DNA from: Phaeospirillum sp.
GTDB taxonomy: Bacteria; Pseudomonadota; Alphaproteobacteria; Rhodospirillales; Magnetospirillaceae
DNA: 64,000 nt
NCBI GenBank assembly: GCA_030651575.1
Contig: JAUSFB010000030.1
Location: 124,001 to 188,000, forward strand
Direction of reading: 5' to 3'
Positions 40,681-52,553 of this stretch are shown one piece after another (position 1 is the first letter of the stretch; every line of letters begins with the position of its first letter). The notes under the pieces are model-generated. The model saw only the letters and a program-made list of their open reading frames with translations, did not search any database and was not told where the DNA came from. Both the position numbers and the translations under genes were made by a program.

Positions 40681-41519
40681 TCGCGCAGCAGTTCGTTGAT
40701 GGAGACCTTGGAACGGGTGCGTTCATCCACCTTCTTGACGATGACGGCGCAGTACAGGCTGGGTCCGGGGCTGCCATCGGGGAAGGGCTTGCCCGGCATG
40801 CTGCCCGACACGACCACCGAATAGGCGGGAACCCGGCCCATATGAATCTCGCCGGTTTCGCGGTCGACGATCTTGGTGGAGGACCCGATATAGACGCCCA
40901 TGGACAGCACTGCGCCGGTCTCGACCAGCACGCCCTCGGCCACTTCGGCCCGCGCGCCGATGAAGCAGTTGTCCTCGATGATCACCGGGCCGGCTTGCAG
41001 GGGCTCCAGCACGCCGCCGATGCCGGCGCCGCCGGAGATGTGGACGTTCTTGCCGATCTGGGCGCAGGAGCCGACGGTGGCCCAGGTGTCGATCATGGTG
41101 CCGGAGTCCACATAGGCGCCCAGGTTGACGAAGCTGGGCAGCAGCACCGCGCCGGGGGCGATATAGGCCGAGCGGCGCACGATGCAGCCGGGCAGGGCGC
41201 GGAAGCCGGCGGTGCGGAAGCGGGCGTCGTCCCAGCCCTCGAACTTCATCGGCACCTTGTCGAACCAGGACGAGCCGTTGGGGCCGCCGGTCATCAGCGC
41301 CATGTCGTTGAGGCGGAAGGACAGCAGCACCGCCTTCTTCAGCCACTGATTGACCACCCAGACGCCGTCCTTCTTTTCGGCGACCCGCAGCTTGCCGCCG
41401 TCCAGGGCTTCCAGCGCCGCTTCGACGGCGTCGCGGATGTCGCCCTTGGTCTGAAGGGTGATGCCGTCGCGGGCCTCCCAGGCGGCATCAACGGTCTTCT
41501 CGATGGCGGTAAAGCTCAT
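40677..41519 (-). CDS. dapD: tetrahydrodipicolinate N-succinyltransferase
   Basis: 280 residues from the ATG at 41519. A left-handed beta-helix acyltransferase using succinyl-CoA on tetrahydrodipicolinate. Hexapeptide repeats are plain in [40 protein letters not shown] and [20 protein letters not shown]. The N-terminal domain has [20 protein letters not shown]. First gene of the dap operon, divergent in function from the neighbouring TPR gene though on the same strand. Confidence 0.97.
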   Translation of the reverse strand: MSFTAIEKTVDAAWEARDGITLQTKGDIRDAVEAALEALDGGKLRVAEKKDGVWVVNQWLKKAVLLSFRLNDMALMTGGPNGSSWFDKVPMKFEGWDDARFRTAGFRALPGCIVRRSAYIAPGAVLLPSFVNLGAYVDSGTMIDTWATVGSCAQIGKNVHISGGAGIGGVLEPLQAGPVIIEDNCFIGARAEVAEGVLVETGAVLSMGVYIGSSTKIVDRETGEIHMGRVPAYSVVVSGSMPGKPFPDGSPGPSLYCAVIVKKVDERTRSKVSINELLRD

Positions 41520-41583
41520 GGGTCTGGTCCTGCTTGAAACTGTCGGAACGAGGGAGACGAACATACCGCCTGGGGCATGGGAG

Positions 41584-42945
41584 TCAACATTGGCGGGCGG
41601 CCACCATCTGGCGCAGCGCCTGGGCCAGCTCGGCTATCGGAGTCTTGAAGTCAAAGGGGTCGGGCTGGCGGAACAGGCGCATGGTGGGGTACCAGGGCGA
41701 GGTCGCGGGTTCGTCCTGCCAGCGCCAGTCCGAGATGTGGCGCAGCAGCACCCAGACCGGGCGGCCCAGCGCCCCGGCCAGATGGGCGGCGGAGGTGTCG
41801 ATGGTGACGATCAGGTCAAGCCGCCGCATCACGGCGGCGGTATCGGCGAAACTGGTCAGGACCGGGGCGGCGTCGATCACCAGCCGGTTTACCCCCAGCC
41901 GGGCCAGATCGGCGGCGCGCGGGCCGAGTTGCAGGCTGTAGGCGGCGACGCGCGGGTCTTCCAACAGCGGCGTCAGCTCTTCCAGCGGCCATGACCGGTC
42001 GCGCGGCGTGGTCTTGCCGGCCCAGACCAGTCCCATGGTCAGCAGGGTGCTCGGCGAGCGCGGCATGTTCAACTCCGGCCGGGGCGGCGCGGTCAGATAG
42101 GGCGTCGCGGCCGGGATGGTGTCGAAGGTGGTTCCCACGAGGTGGGGCAGGCTGGCCATGGGCGCCCAGACATCGTAGGGCGGCGCCGGGGCGTCCTTGG
42201 CCACCAGGGCGATGTCGGGGGCCAGCCCGGCGAACAGCTCGGCCAGTTCGGGCAGGCATTCCAGCACGATGGCCGCGCCCCGCGCCGCCAGCAGGGGGAC
42301 GTAGCGGGCGAATTGCAGGGCGTCGCCAAAGCCCTGCTCGCTGGTCAGAAGAATGGTCCGGCCGGCGATGTCGTCGCCGGTCCAGCGTTCGCCGGGAAAG
42401 GGGCGGGCGGGATTGCGCGCCAGCCTCAGTCGGGCCTCGTAGCCGGCAAAGCCGCGCTTGTAGTCGCCTTGGTAGAGCCGGGTCAGGGCAAGATCCCACT
42501 CGAAATCGGCATTGGCCGGCTGGGCCGCCGCCAACCGTTCCAGCAGGGTGGCGGCCTCGTCCATCCGGCGGAGATCCCGCAGCAGCAGGGCGAGGTTGTA
42601 GATGAAGCCGATATTGTCGGGGGCCAGTTCGACCGCGCGGCGATGGGCGGTTCGCGCCTCGGGCAGCCGCCCCAGGTCGCGCAGGGCGTTGCCCAGATTG
42701 GACAGGATGCCGGCCTGATTGGGCTCCAGCGCCAGGGAGCGGCGGTAGCAAGATACCGCGGCCTCCGGCTTGCCTTGGCGCCGCAGCACCGCTCCCAGAT
42801 TGGCGTGGGCGGCGGCCCATTCCGGCAGCAGGATGGCGGCCTGGGCAAAACCCCGCTCGGCATCCTCCAGCCGTCCGCCTTGCCAGGACTGCGTCGCCAG
42901 GGTGAAAAAGCGGTGGGCTTCGGTCTGGGGATCGATCCGCGACAT
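41584..42945 (-). CDS. TPR protein with glycosyltransferase-like C-terminal domain
   Basis: 453 residues. The N-terminal half has about four to five tetratricopeptide repeats ([60 protein letters not shown]). The C-terminal half is a GT-B-like fold of the kind seen in TPR-GT9 proteins ([60 protein letters not shown]). This class is often involved in flagellin or surface glycan modification, but the substrate is not known. It begins 7 bases after the upstream kinase gene and is probably cotranscribed with it. Confidence 0.82.
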   Translation of the reverse strand: MSRIDPQTEAHRFFTLATQSWQGGRLEDAERGFAQAAILLPEWAAAHANLGAVLRRQGKPEAAVSCYRRSLALEPNQAGILSNLGNALRDLGRLPEARTAHRRAVELAPDNIGFIYNLALLLRDLRRMDEAATLLERLAAAQPANADFEWDLALTRLYQGDYKRGFAGYEARLRLARNPARPFPGERWTGDDIAGRTILLTSEQGFGDALQFARYVPLLAARGAAIVLECLPELAELFAGLAPDIALVAKDAPAPPYDVWAPMASLPHLVGTTFDTIPAATPYLTAPPRPELNMPRSPSTLLTMGLVWAGKTTPRDRSWPLEELTPLLEDPRVAAYSLQLGPRAADLARLGVNRLVIDAAPVLTSFADTAAVMRRLDLIVTIDTSAAHLAGALGRPVWVLLRHISDWRWQDEPATSPWYPTMRLFRQPDPFDFKTPIAELAQALRQMVAARQC

Positions 42946-42952
42946 AGGGGCC

Positions 42953-45361
42953 TCAGGCGGTCAGGGTGAAGAAGAAGGTCGCACCCTCGCCGGGGGTCGC
43001 CTTGACCCAGATCCGGCCGCCGTGGTGTTCGACGATCTTCTTGCAGATGGACAGGCCGATGCCGGTGCCCTCGTATTTCTCGCGGGTATGCAGGCGATGG
43101 AAGATCTTGAATATCCGTTCGGAATAGACCGGCTCCAGGCCGATTCCGTTATCGGCGATCGCGAATCGCCACTCGGCCCCCTGACGCTCGGCCGTGATCC
43201 GGATTACCGGCGGACGGGACGGGTCGCGGAACTTAAGGCCGTTGCTGATCAGGTTTTGCAGCAGCAGGAATATTTCGGTATCGCGACACATCACGGCGGG
43301 CAGCGGGGTGGGAACCCTGATCTCGGCCCCGGCGTCGGCGATCACCGTCGCCAGCGCCGTCTGAACATTGCCCAAGATGGCGTCGACCGAGGTCAGGGTC
43401 GGCGGGTTGGCGATCCGGCCGACGCGGGAGAACTCCAGCAGATCCTGGACCAGATGGTCCATGCGGATGGCGCCTTCCTTGGCGAAGGCGATGAACTCGT
43501 GACCATCCTTTTCCAACCGGTCGCCATAGCGCCGCTCCAGCAGGGACATATAGCTGCTGACCATGCGCAGGGGCTCGCGCAGGTCGTGGGAGGCGACATA
43601 GGCGAACTGTTCCAGATCGGCGTTGGAGCGTTCCAGCGCCTCGGTCCGTTCCGTCAGCGCCCGCTCGGCCTGCTTGCGTTCGGAAATATCGCGAACCACC
43701 ACCAGGATCACGTCCTGATCGGCGCTGATCGGGGCGCGCCGCATGCTGATCTCGACCCAGAACAGCCTTCCATCCTTGGCCCGCGCCCGCCATTCGAACA
43801 GCTGGGGCTCGCCGGCCAGCGCCTTGGCCAGCCAGGCCTGGGCCGCTGCCTCGTCATAGGGCGGCCCTCCTTCGCTCAACCGGCTGGCCGACAGGCCGAT
43901 TACCTCGGCCGGATCGGCGAAGCCGTACATTTCGGCCATCCGCCGGTTGACCGCCAGGATGGCGCCGGTGTCGATATGGTGGATGAAGATGGCGTCGTTG
44001 ATGTTGTCGAAGATGGTGCGGAAGCGGGTCTCGCTGGCCGCCAGCGCCGCCTCGGCCGCCTTGGAGGCCGAAATATCGGTGATGGTGCCGATATAGCCGC
44101 GGACCAGCCCGCTATCGGTGTCGCGGGGGGACGCCTGTCCCAGGACCCAGTTTTCCTGGCCGTCGGGGCCGAGGGTACGGAATTCCGCCTGGAACGGGCC
44201 GCGGTCGCGGATCACCCCGGTCCAGCCGTCGCGGATGCGGGGGCGGTCCTCCGAGATTGCGATTTCCGTCCAGTCCCCCCCCAGCACGGCCTCGGCCGGC
44301 TGTCCGGTAATGGCCGGCCATCGTTCGTTGACGAAGACGCACAGGCCGTCGGCGTCGGTCTCGAACACGGCGACCGGGGTCAGGCTGACCAATTCGCGGT
44401 AGTGGCGCTCGCCGATCCGCAACGCATCCAGCGTGTTGACCAGTTCACGGGTGCGCGACCGCACCTTGCGGCGCAGCTCCCAGGTCCACACCCCCAGAAG
44501 CAGAGCCCCGACGGCCATCGCTTCCAAGGCCCAGGTGACGGCCTCCATATAGCGCTGCTCCCCCTGCGACAGGGGCGAGCCCATCCATCGGGTCTCGATC
44601 CGGCGGTGTTCCTCAGCGGTGATCTTGGCGAAGCCGTCCTCGATCAGGTGAAAAGTCGTGGCATTGCCCTTGCGGACCGCTCGGTGGAACTGGCCGGAAT
44701 AAAGCGGGGCGGTGTGGCGGAACTCGGCCTCCAGCGCGCTTTTAAGCAAGAAGTAGGAGGCCGGCGGCTGATCGACGCAAAAGATGCGGATTTCCTGCTT
44801 GCCGGCGGACTCGATCATGGTCTCGTAGCTGGGATAGCGCTTCAGGCTTCGGATGTCGCGGGCTTCCAGCCAATCGATGCAGGCGTCGCCGTCCTTCACG
44901 CCCACGGTAAAGCCGCGCAACGTCTCGGCGTTTGAAATTCCCGAGATGCTCTTGTGGAAGTAGATGGGGACGTCGATGGTCGCGTAGGGGGCTGAGAAGT
45001 CGTAGATGGTCTGGCGGTCCGGCGTCTGGAATATGGTGTCGATGGCGTCGGCGTCGCCGGCGCCCATGACCGCCTGGGCTCTGGCCCAATCCATGGCCAG
45101 CAGGTTGACCTGGATGCCGGTCTTCAGGCTCCACAACTCCCACATATCCTTCAAGATGCCGTGCAGGGAGCCGTCGCCGGTACGAAAGATATAGGGTGGA
45201 TAGTTGTCGTCCATCACCACCGTGATCGAGGTCGGCCGTGGTGGCGTCTCGGCGGCGGCCGGCGTTGTCAGGCATGCCAGGACGGCCAGACACAGCACCG
45301 CCGCGGCCCGGCGAAACGTCCGAAGCCTCAGCGCCGTATCGTATGTCTCCCTTGGACCCAT
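42953..45361 (-). CDS. sensor kinase with fused periplasmic solute-binding domain
   Basis: 802 residues. A signal peptide (RRAAAVLCLAVLACLTTPAAA) leads into a type 3 extracellular solute-binding domain (about 45-265: TSITVVMDDNYPPYIFRTGDGSLHG, DAIDTIFQTPDRQTIYDFS). One TM helix (about 270-290) and two PAS/PAC domains (about 320-435 and 440-560) follow. The kinase core is phytochrome-like, with phospho-His in YVASHDLREPLRMVSSYMSL, N-box NLISNGLKF, ADNGIGLEP and EGTGIGLSICKKI. It resembles EvgS/BvgS-type sensing without their receiver and HPt modules. No regulator gene is adjacent. Confidence 0.9.
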   Translation of the reverse strand: MGPRETYDTALRLRTFRRAAAVLCLAVLACLTTPAAAETPPRPTSITVVMDDNYPPYIFRTGDGSLHGILKDMWELWSLKTGIQVNLLAMDWARAQAVMGAGDADAIDTIFQTPDRQTIYDFSAPYATIDVPIYFHKSISGISNAETLRGFTVGVKDGDACIDWLEARDIRSLKRYPSYETMIESAGKQEIRIFCVDQPPASYFLLKSALEAEFRHTAPLYSGQFHRAVRKGNATTFHLIEDGFAKITAEEHRRIETRWMGSPLSQGEQRYMEAVTWALEAMAVGALLLGVWTWELRRKVRSRTRELVNTLDALRIGERHYRELVSLTPVAVFETDADGLCVFVNERWPAITGQPAEAVLGGDWTEIAISEDRPRIRDGWTGVIRDRGPFQAEFRTLGPDGQENWVLGQASPRDTDSGLVRGYIGTITDISASKAAEAALAASETRFRTIFDNINDAIFIHHIDTGAILAVNRRMAEMYGFADPAEVIGLSASRLSEGGPPYDEAAAQAWLAKALAGEPQLFEWRARAKDGRLFWVEISMRRAPISADQDVILVVVRDISERKQAERALTERTEALERSNADLEQFAYVASHDLREPLRMVSSYMSLLERRYGDRLEKDGHEFIAFAKEGAIRMDHLVQDLLEFSRVGRIANPPTLTSVDAILGNVQTALATVIADAGAEIRVPTPLPAVMCRDTEIFLLLQNLISNGLKFRDPSRPPVIRITAERQGAEWRFAIADNGIGLEPVYSERIFKIFHRLHTREKYEGTGIGLSICKKIVEHHGGRIWVKATPGEGATFFFTLTA

Positions 45362-45430
45362 GGTGGACTGCTCCCCGCCCGGCTCAGGATACGCCTGGTG
45401 GCGGGGCCGGGCAACCGGAGAGGCCTTCGT

Positions 45431-45877
45431 TCAACTGCCCGGCGTTTCGGTTCGGCGGGCCAGAATCTCGGTCAGGCAGGCGCGTTCGTCGATGCCGGCC
45501 CCGGTGGGGCCGCGGACGGCGAAATGGGTGGTGACGCGGCTGCCGCCCTCGTCATAGAGGAACAGGTCCAAGGTGCAGGCGCGCACGCGGTACTGCCAGA
45601 TTTCGGCCGGGGGGTCGCGGCGGCGGAAGTCGGGGGCTCCCAGCTCGGCCTTCAGTTGGGCGGCGGTCAGGCCCTTGAGCGTCTCCGGCGTCAGGGGGCC
45701 GGTTCGGGGCGGCGGCAGGGCCGCTATCTCGGCCCCGGACGAGGCGCCGTTCTCGCCGGGGGCGGTGCTTGCCACCGGGCCGCCATCGGTCTGGGCGACG
45801 CCGTTGCAGGCGGCGACCAGGGTCAGCAGGGCCAGGGCGGAGAGGCGGAAAATCCGGTTCATCATGGCTGCCATCAT
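45431..45877 (-). CDS. small lipoprotein, unknown function
   Basis: 148 residues from an ATG at 45877 overlapping the stop of the upstream EI24 gene; later Met codons (45865, 45862) are alternative starts. Signal peptide RLSALALLTLVAAC with lipobox Cys24. The globular part (LTAAQLKAELGAPDFRRRDP, IWQYRVRACTLDLFLYDEGG) resembles small SmpA/BamE-like lipoproteins in outline only. Cotranscribed with the EI24 membrane protein. Confidence 0.78.
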   Translation of the reverse strand: MMAAMMNRIFRLSALALLTLVAACNGVAQTDGGPVASTAPGENGASSGAEIAALPPPRTGPLTPETLKGLTAAQLKAELGAPDFRRRDPPAEIWQYRVRACTLDLFLYDEGGSRVTTHFAVRGPTGAGIDERACLTEILARRTETPGS

Positions 45878-46554
45878 ACCTTGACCGGGCCGCCCCGCAA
45901 TCCCTGGAGCGTATGGACCATGAAGGCGGTGGCGATCACCGGCGCGGTCAGGTTGAGCAGGGGGATCTGGAACATCAGATTGATCGCGGCCCCGCACAGC
46001 CATAGCCGCCCCAGATTGTTGCGGTACAGTAGCCGGGCCTGATCGGCGTTCAGCCGGCGGCAGGCGACCAGCTCGAAATACTCCCGGCCCAGCAGATAGC
46101 CGTTGATGGCGTAGTTCAGCACCACTCCCAGGCCGACGAACAGCAGCGCCACATAGAACGGAGCGGCCACCAGGGTGATGGTCACCATCACCAGCAGGAA
46201 TCGGGTCGAGCCAATCAGGATTTCGCGCCAGCCTGCGATTCTGGCCGGCCCCAGGCCGGGGTAGTGCCGTTCCTCCACCACATCGGCGACGCCGTCGAGG
46301 AAAAAGCTCATGACGAAGGTGGCAAGCGCCGAGAAGAACAGCAGTGGCGCCACCAGCGCAGCCAGCCCGAGCACGGCCTCCGCGCCGGTGTCGGCCCAGG
46401 TGTTTTCGAACAATCGGGTGTTCTTCAGCAGCAGCGAGGCGGTCGTGGCCAGAGCGACCCAGCAGCCCAGCGTCACCCCGATTCCGATCTTCAGCACCCG
46501 GCGCAGGCGCGGGTCGCTCAGTTGGGCAAAGGCTTTGATCAGGGCGGACAACAT
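45874..46554 (-). CDS. EI24/CysZ-like membrane protein
   Basis: 226 residues with four to six TM helices in the EI24 (formerly DUF540) pattern: GLAALVAPLLFFSALATFVMSFFLDGVADVVEERHYPGLGP and FYVALLFVGLGVVLNYAINGYLLGREYFELVACRRL. CysZ, a member of this family, imports sulfate in some bacteria. No cysteine-biosynthesis gene is nearby, so the substrate is left open. Its start lies about 200 bases from the divergent adenosine kinase gene. Confidence 0.85.
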   Translation of the reverse strand: MLSALIKAFAQLSDPRLRRVLKIGIGVTLGCWVALATTASLLLKNTRLFENTWADTGAEAVLGLAALVAPLLFFSALATFVMSFFLDGVADVVEERHYPGLGPARIAGWREILIGSTRFLLVMVTITLVAAPFYVALLFVGLGVVLNYAINGYLLGREYFELVACRRLNADQARLLYRNNLGRLWLCGAAINLMFQIPLLNLTAPVIATAFMVHTLQGLRGGPVKV

Positions 46555-46637
46555 GGGGATTAGGCTCCAAGGCCACGAAAACCGCCCGATTCAAGCATGG
46601 CTGGTCGTGGCGGCCAAGGGGGTTGCAGCGGTTTTTG

Positions 46638-46665
46638 TTGTTTATGGCGGTTTGGACAGTATACT
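46638..46665 (+). promoter_or_regulatory. candidate sigma-70-like promoter for the kinase-typA pair
   Basis: TTGTTT at 46638-46643, a 16-base spacer, then TATACT at 46660-46665, in an AT-richer patch about 95 bases before the kinase start codon. Confidence 0.45.
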
Positions 46666-46757
46666 GCGCCGCAAAATACCTCCCCGGACCGCGCGGATCG
46701 CGCCGGGGGTGGCTAGACTCGTTTTCGGGTCCGGACTTGCGAAAGGCTGTTACGACC

Positions 46758-47771
46758 ATGGCTGACAACAGCGCCCACGTCGCCGGCATCGGCAACGCGA
46801 TCGTCGATGTACTTGTGCACGCCGACGATCTTCTGCTGCACAAGCTTGGGCTGACCAAGGGCGTCATGACTCTGATCGACGCGGCCCAGGCCGAGGCGAT
46901 TTATGCCCAATTGCCTCCCGGTATCGAGTGCTCCGGCGGTTCGGCCGCCAACACCATCGTCGGGGTCGCCGCCCTGGGCGGGCGCGCCGCCTATATGGGT
47001 AAGGTCAAGGACGATCAGCTGGGCCAGGTGTTCCGCCACGATATCCGCAATGCCGGCGTGACCTTCGACACCAAGCCCGCCACGGACGGAACCTCCACCG
47101 CCCGCTGCTTCGTGCTGGTGACCCCCGACGCCCAGCGCACCATGCTGACCTATCTCGGCTCTTGCGTCGAGTTCGGGCCGGCCGATGTGGACGCGGCCGT
47201 GGTCGCCAAGGCCGCTGTGACCTATCTCGAAGGCTATCTCTACGATCCGCCCCTGGCCAAGGAGGCGTTCCTGCTGGCAGCCGCCACCGCCCATGACGCC
47301 GGCAAGCAGGTGTCGCTGTCGCTGTCCGATCCGTTTTGCGTCGATCGTCACCGCGCCGCCTTCCTGGATCTGGTGTCGGGCCATGTGGACATCTTGTTCG
47401 CCAACGAGGCGGAACTGTGTTCGCTTTATCGGACCGAGTCGTTCGACGACGCCATCCGGCAGGTGCGCGGCCATTGCCGCATCGCCGCCGTGACGCGCGG
47501 GGAACTGGGATCGGTGGTGATCGCCGACGAGGATATTCATGTGATCGGCGCCGATGCGGTCGAGGCGGTGATCGACACCACGGGCGCCGGAGATCTTTAT
47601 GCCGCCGGCTTCCTGTACGGCTTGACTCACGATCGCGACCTTCCCACCTGTGCCATGCTGGGCGGCCTTGCCGCCGGTGAAATCATCTCCCACTTCGGGG
47701 CCCGCCCCGAGCGTCCGCTCAAGGATTTGGCGCGTGCCAAGTTGGGCTCCCACATTATCGAGACTGTTTGA
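46758..47771 (+). CDS. PfkB-family adenosine kinase
   Basis: 337 residues from the ATG at 46758. Ribokinase/PfkB fold with the substrate-side signature GGSAANTIVGVAALGGRAAYMG and the C-terminal ATP/anion-hole motif DTTGAGDLYAAGFLYG. The alphaproteobacterial orthologues are annotated as adenosine kinase (adenosine to AMP, salvage from S-adenosylhomocysteine breakdown), which fits the length and the YLEGYLYDPP segment. Another sugar or nucleoside kinase cannot be excluded. Its stop lies 2 bases before the typA ATG. Confidence 0.85.
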   Translation: MADNSAHVAGIGNAIVDVLVHADDLLLHKLGLTKGVMTLIDAAQAEAIYAQLPPGIECSGGSAANTIVGVAALGGRAAYMGKVKDDQLGQVFRHDIRNAGVTFDTKPATDGTSTARCFVLVTPDAQRTMLTYLGSCVEFGPADVDAAVVAKAAVTYLEGYLYDPPLAKEAFLLAAATAHDAGKQVSLSLSDPFCVDRHRAAFLDLVSGHVDILFANEAELCSLYRTESFDDAIRQVRGHCRIAAVTRGELGSVVIADEDIHVIGADAVEAVIDTTGAGDLYAAGFLYGLTHDRDLPTCAMLGGLAAGEIISHFGARPERPLKDLARAKLGSHIIETV

Positions 47772-47773
47772 TT

Positions 47774-49594
<1,821 letters not shown>

Positions 49595-49617
49595 TATCGG
49601 TCTCATGCGATGAATTC

Positions 49618-49651
49618 GGGCGCTTCCATGTCATGCGGAAGCGCCCTTTTT
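49618..49651 (+). terminator. terminator of typA
   Basis: GGGCGCTTCC, 9-base loop, GGAAGCGCCC, then TTTTTC: a perfect 10-bp rho-independent terminator 23 bases after the stop codon. Confidence 0.95.
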
Positions 49652-49694
49652 CATGGCAGCCGGGGGATGTTGGAGGTCAGGTGATTCTCGCCGG

Positions 49695-50972
49695 TCATAG
49701 CCCCCTGGCCATGGCCCGCCATGCGATGTCGCGGCGGCAGAATCCTTGGGGCCAGTCCAGGCGGTCGACGGCGGCATAGGCCCGCTCGCGCGCCTCGCTG
49801 ACCGTGGCGCCGATGGCGGTGACGCCCAGCACGCGGCCGCCGGTGGCGATGATCTTGCCATCCTTCAGCGCGGTGCCGGCATGCAGCACGGTGACGCCCT
49901 CGACCGCGCCGGCCGCGTCGAGGCCGCCGATGACGGTGTCCTTGTCATAGGCGCCGGGATAACCCCGGGCCGCCATCACCACCACCAGGGCCGGTTCGTC
50001 GCGCCAATCCAGCGTGATGTCGTGCAGGCGGCCCTCCGCCCCTGCCAGCAGGACCGGCAGCAGGTCGGAGCGTAAGCGCGCCATCAACACCTGACATTCG
50101 GGGTCGCCGAAGCGGACATTGTATTCCAGCAGCTTGGGGCCGGCGGCGGTGACCATGATGCCGGCGAACAGCACCCCGGTATAGGGTTTTCCCTCCGCCG
50201 CCATGGTGCGGACCAGCGGCAGGATGCTGGTTCGCATGATCTCGTCCTGAATCTCCGGCGTCACCACCGGCGTGGGGGAATAGGCCCCCATCCCGCCGGT
50301 ATTGGGTCCGGTATCGCCGTCGCCGACCCGCTTGTGGTCCTGGGCGGCGGCCAGGGGCAGGGCGGTGACGCCGTCGCACAGGGCGAAGAAGCTGCACTCC
50401 TCGCCGTCGAGGAACTCCTCGATCACCAGTTCGTTGCCGGCGTCGCCGAACACCTTGTCGCCCATCATCATGTCGACGGCGGCCAGCGCCTCGTCCAGGC
50501 TCATGGCCACCACCACGCCCTTGCCAGCGGCAAGGCCATCGGTCTTGACCACGATGGGAGCGCCCTTGGCGCGGATGAAGGCCTTGGCGGCGTCCATGTC
50601 GGTGAAGCGGCCATACCAGGCGGTGGGTATGCCGGCCTTGGCCGCCATGTCCTTCATGAAGCCCTTGGAGCCCTCCAACTCGGCGGCGGCGGCGGAGGGG
50701 CCGAACACCTTGATTCCGGCGGCGCGGCACTTGTCGGCCAGTCCGGCGACCAGCGGCGCCTCGGGGCCGACCACCACCAAGTCGATGGCGTTGATCAGGG
50801 CGAAGGCCAGCAGTTCGTCGACCTTTTCGGCGGCGATGGCGACATTCTCCGCCACGGCGGCAATGCCGGCATTGCCAGGGGCGCACCACAGCCGGGTCAG
50901 TAGCGGCGACTGCTTCAACTTCCAGCACAGCGCGTGTTCACGACCGCCCGAACCGACTACCAGAACCTTCAT
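49695..50972 (-). CDS. purD: phosphoribosylamine-glycine ligase
   Basis: 425 residues. ATP-grasp enzyme of purine synthesis, making GAR from phosphoribosylamine and glycine. Motifs: [92 protein letters not shown] and [12 protein letters not shown]. The second of two adjacent ATGs (50972) is better spaced from GGGAGG. Transcribed divergently from xseA. Confidence 0.97.
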   Translation of the reverse strand: MKVLVVGSGGREHALCWKLKQSPLLTRLWCAPGNAGIAAVAENVAIAAEKVDELLAFALINAIDLVVVGPEAPLVAGLADKCRAAGIKVFGPSAAAAELEGSKGFMKDMAAKAGIPTAWYGRFTDMDAAKAFIRAKGAPIVVKTDGLAAGKGVVVAMSLDEALAAVDMMMGDKVFGDAGNELVIEEFLDGEECSFFALCDGVTALPLAAAQDHKRVGDGDTGPNTGGMGAYSPTPVVTPEIQDEIMRTSILPLVRTMAAEGKPYTGVLFAGIMVTAAGPKLLEYNVRFGDPECQVLMARLRSDLLPVLLAGAEGRLHDITLDWRDEPALVVVMAARGYPGAYDKDTVIGGLDAAGAVEGVTVLHAGTALKDGKIIATGGRVLGVTAIGATVSEARERAYAAVDRLDWPQGFCRRDIAWRAMARGL

Positions 50973-51058
50973 CATCGCCTCCCTGGAACCTGTGGTCGGG
51001 TTTTAGCACTTCCGTCCCCGTTTGCAAATCGGCCGGGTTTGCGCCACCATGCCGTCCC

Positions 51059-52498
51059 ATGATCGACGATCCCCCCCCCCAGTCCAATATCCCGGAATAT
51101 TCGGTCAGCGAATTGTCCGGCTCGCTCCGCAAGACCGTGGAGGAGGCCTATTCCTTCGTGCGGGTGCGGGGTGAGGTGTCGGGGTTCAAGCGGCATTCCT
51201 CCGGCCATCTCTATTTTGCCCTCAAGGATGCCGAGGCGGTGCTGGACGCGGTGTGCTGGCGCGGGCAGGCGGTCAAGCTCGGCATCGGTCCCGAGGACGG
51301 CATGGAGGTGCTGGCGACCGGTCGGCTGACCACCTATCCCGGCCGCTCGAAATACCAGATGGTGGTCGAGCGTATGGAGCTGGCGGGCCAGGGCGCCCTG
51401 CTGAAGTTGCTGGAAGACCGCAAGAAGCGGCTGATGGCCGAGGGGCTGTTCGCCCCCGAGCGCAAACGGCGGATTCCGTTCCTGCCCCAGGTCATCGGCG
51501 TCGTCACCTCTCCCACCGGGGCGGTGATCCGCGACATTCTCCACCGGCTGGCCGAGCGGTTTCCCCGCCATGTCCTGCTGTGGCCGGTGGCGGTGCAGGG
51601 CGATGGTGCGGCGGCCCAGGTGGCGGCCGCCATTCGCGGGTTCAACGCCTTGGCCAAGGGCGGCGCGGTGCCGCGCCCCGATGTTTTGATCGTGGCGCGC
51701 GGCGGCGGCTCGCTGGAAGACCTGATGGCTTTTAACGAGGAAATCGTGGTGCGCGCCGTCGCCGAATCGGAGATTCCGTTGATCTCGGCGGTGGGGCACG
51801 AGACCGATACGACCTTGATCGATTTTGCCGCCGACCTGCGCGCCCCCACCCCGACCGCCGCCGCCGAGAAGGCGGTGCCGGTGCGGGCGGAGCTGATCGC
51901 CGGCATCGCGGAGCAGGGAGGGCGGTTGGTCGGGGCCATGATGCGGGCGCTGGAAGACCGCCGCCGCCATCTGGACCAGACCTTCCGGGCACTGCCCAAT
52001 CCCCGTCGGGTGATCGAGGACTGCGCCCGCCGGCTGGATGAGCGGGCCGAGCGGCTGGACAACGGCCTGCCCAATCTGGTCGAGCGTCGGCGGGGCGATC
52101 TCGACCGTTTCGCCACCCGGCTGGATCACGCCGTCAGGACGGTTCGGGCCGCCGAGCTGGCTGGTCTTGAACGCGGCCGGCTCCAACTGGATCAGGCCGG
52201 GCGGCGGTTGGCGGCGGTCATGCCGCGGCTGGTGACGGACCGCGCCAATCACCTCGATACCTCCGGCAAGCTGCTGGAGAGTTTTTCCTATCGCAAGGTG
52301 CTGGAGCGCGGTTACGCCGTCATCCGGGACGAGCAGGGCCACCCGGTGATCTCCGCCGCCGCCGCCAAACCCGGCGCCGCGCTGGCGGTCGAGTTCAGCG
52401 ATGGCGCCGTCCATGCCGTGGTCCAAGGGCACATCGCGCCGGCCAAGCCGCGCAAGACTCCGGCCTCATCCGATGGGCGGCAGGGGAGTTTGCTATAG
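51059..52498 (+). CDS. xseA: exodeoxyribonuclease VII large subunit
   Basis: 479 residues. N-terminal OB fold ([40 protein letters not shown]), catalytic region ([60 protein letters not shown]) and a long helical C-terminal part. It degrades single-stranded DNA with XseB, which is not in the window. Codons 5-8 consist of an unbroken run of ten C (51071-51080), encoding Pro-Pro-Pro then Gln, an unusual slippage-prone stretch right after the start. No clear ribosome site precedes the ATG. Confidence 0.95.
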   Translation: MIDDPPPQSNIPEYSVSELSGSLRKTVEEAYSFVRVRGEVSGFKRHSSGHLYFALKDAEAVLDAVCWRGQAVKLGIGPEDGMEVLATGRLTTYPGRSKYQMVVERMELAGQGALLKLLEDRKKRLMAEGLFAPERKRRIPFLPQVIGVVTSPTGAVIRDILHRLAERFPRHVLLWPVAVQGDGAAAQVAAAIRGFNALAKGGAVPRPDVLIVARGGGSLEDLMAFNEEIVVRAVAESEIPLISAVGHETDTTLIDFAADLRAPTPTAAAEKAVPVRAELIAGIAEQGGRLVGAMMRALEDRRRHLDQTFRALPNPRRVIEDCARRLDERAERLDNGLPNLVERRRGDLDRFATRLDHAVRTVRAAELAGLERGRLQLDQAGRRLAAVMPRLVTDRANHLDTSGKLLESFSYRKVLERGYAVIRDEQGHPVISAAAAKPGAALAVEFSDGAVHAVVQGHIAPAKPRKTPASSDGRQGSLL

Positions 52499-52553
52499 GT
52501 TTGTGCCGAGTCGGGGCCTTTCACCCCGCCGTCCGATCCTGTCGCGCTTTGCG

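Noticed and set aside
41816-42820. Reverse overlapping frame inside the TPR gene
   Set aside because: Arg/Gly/Ala-rich out-of-frame shadow; the TPR frame has clear repeats.
52512-52528. Possible hairpin CGGGG/CCCCG between xseA and cheR
   Set aside because: Five-bp stem with no T-run; too weak to call a terminator.
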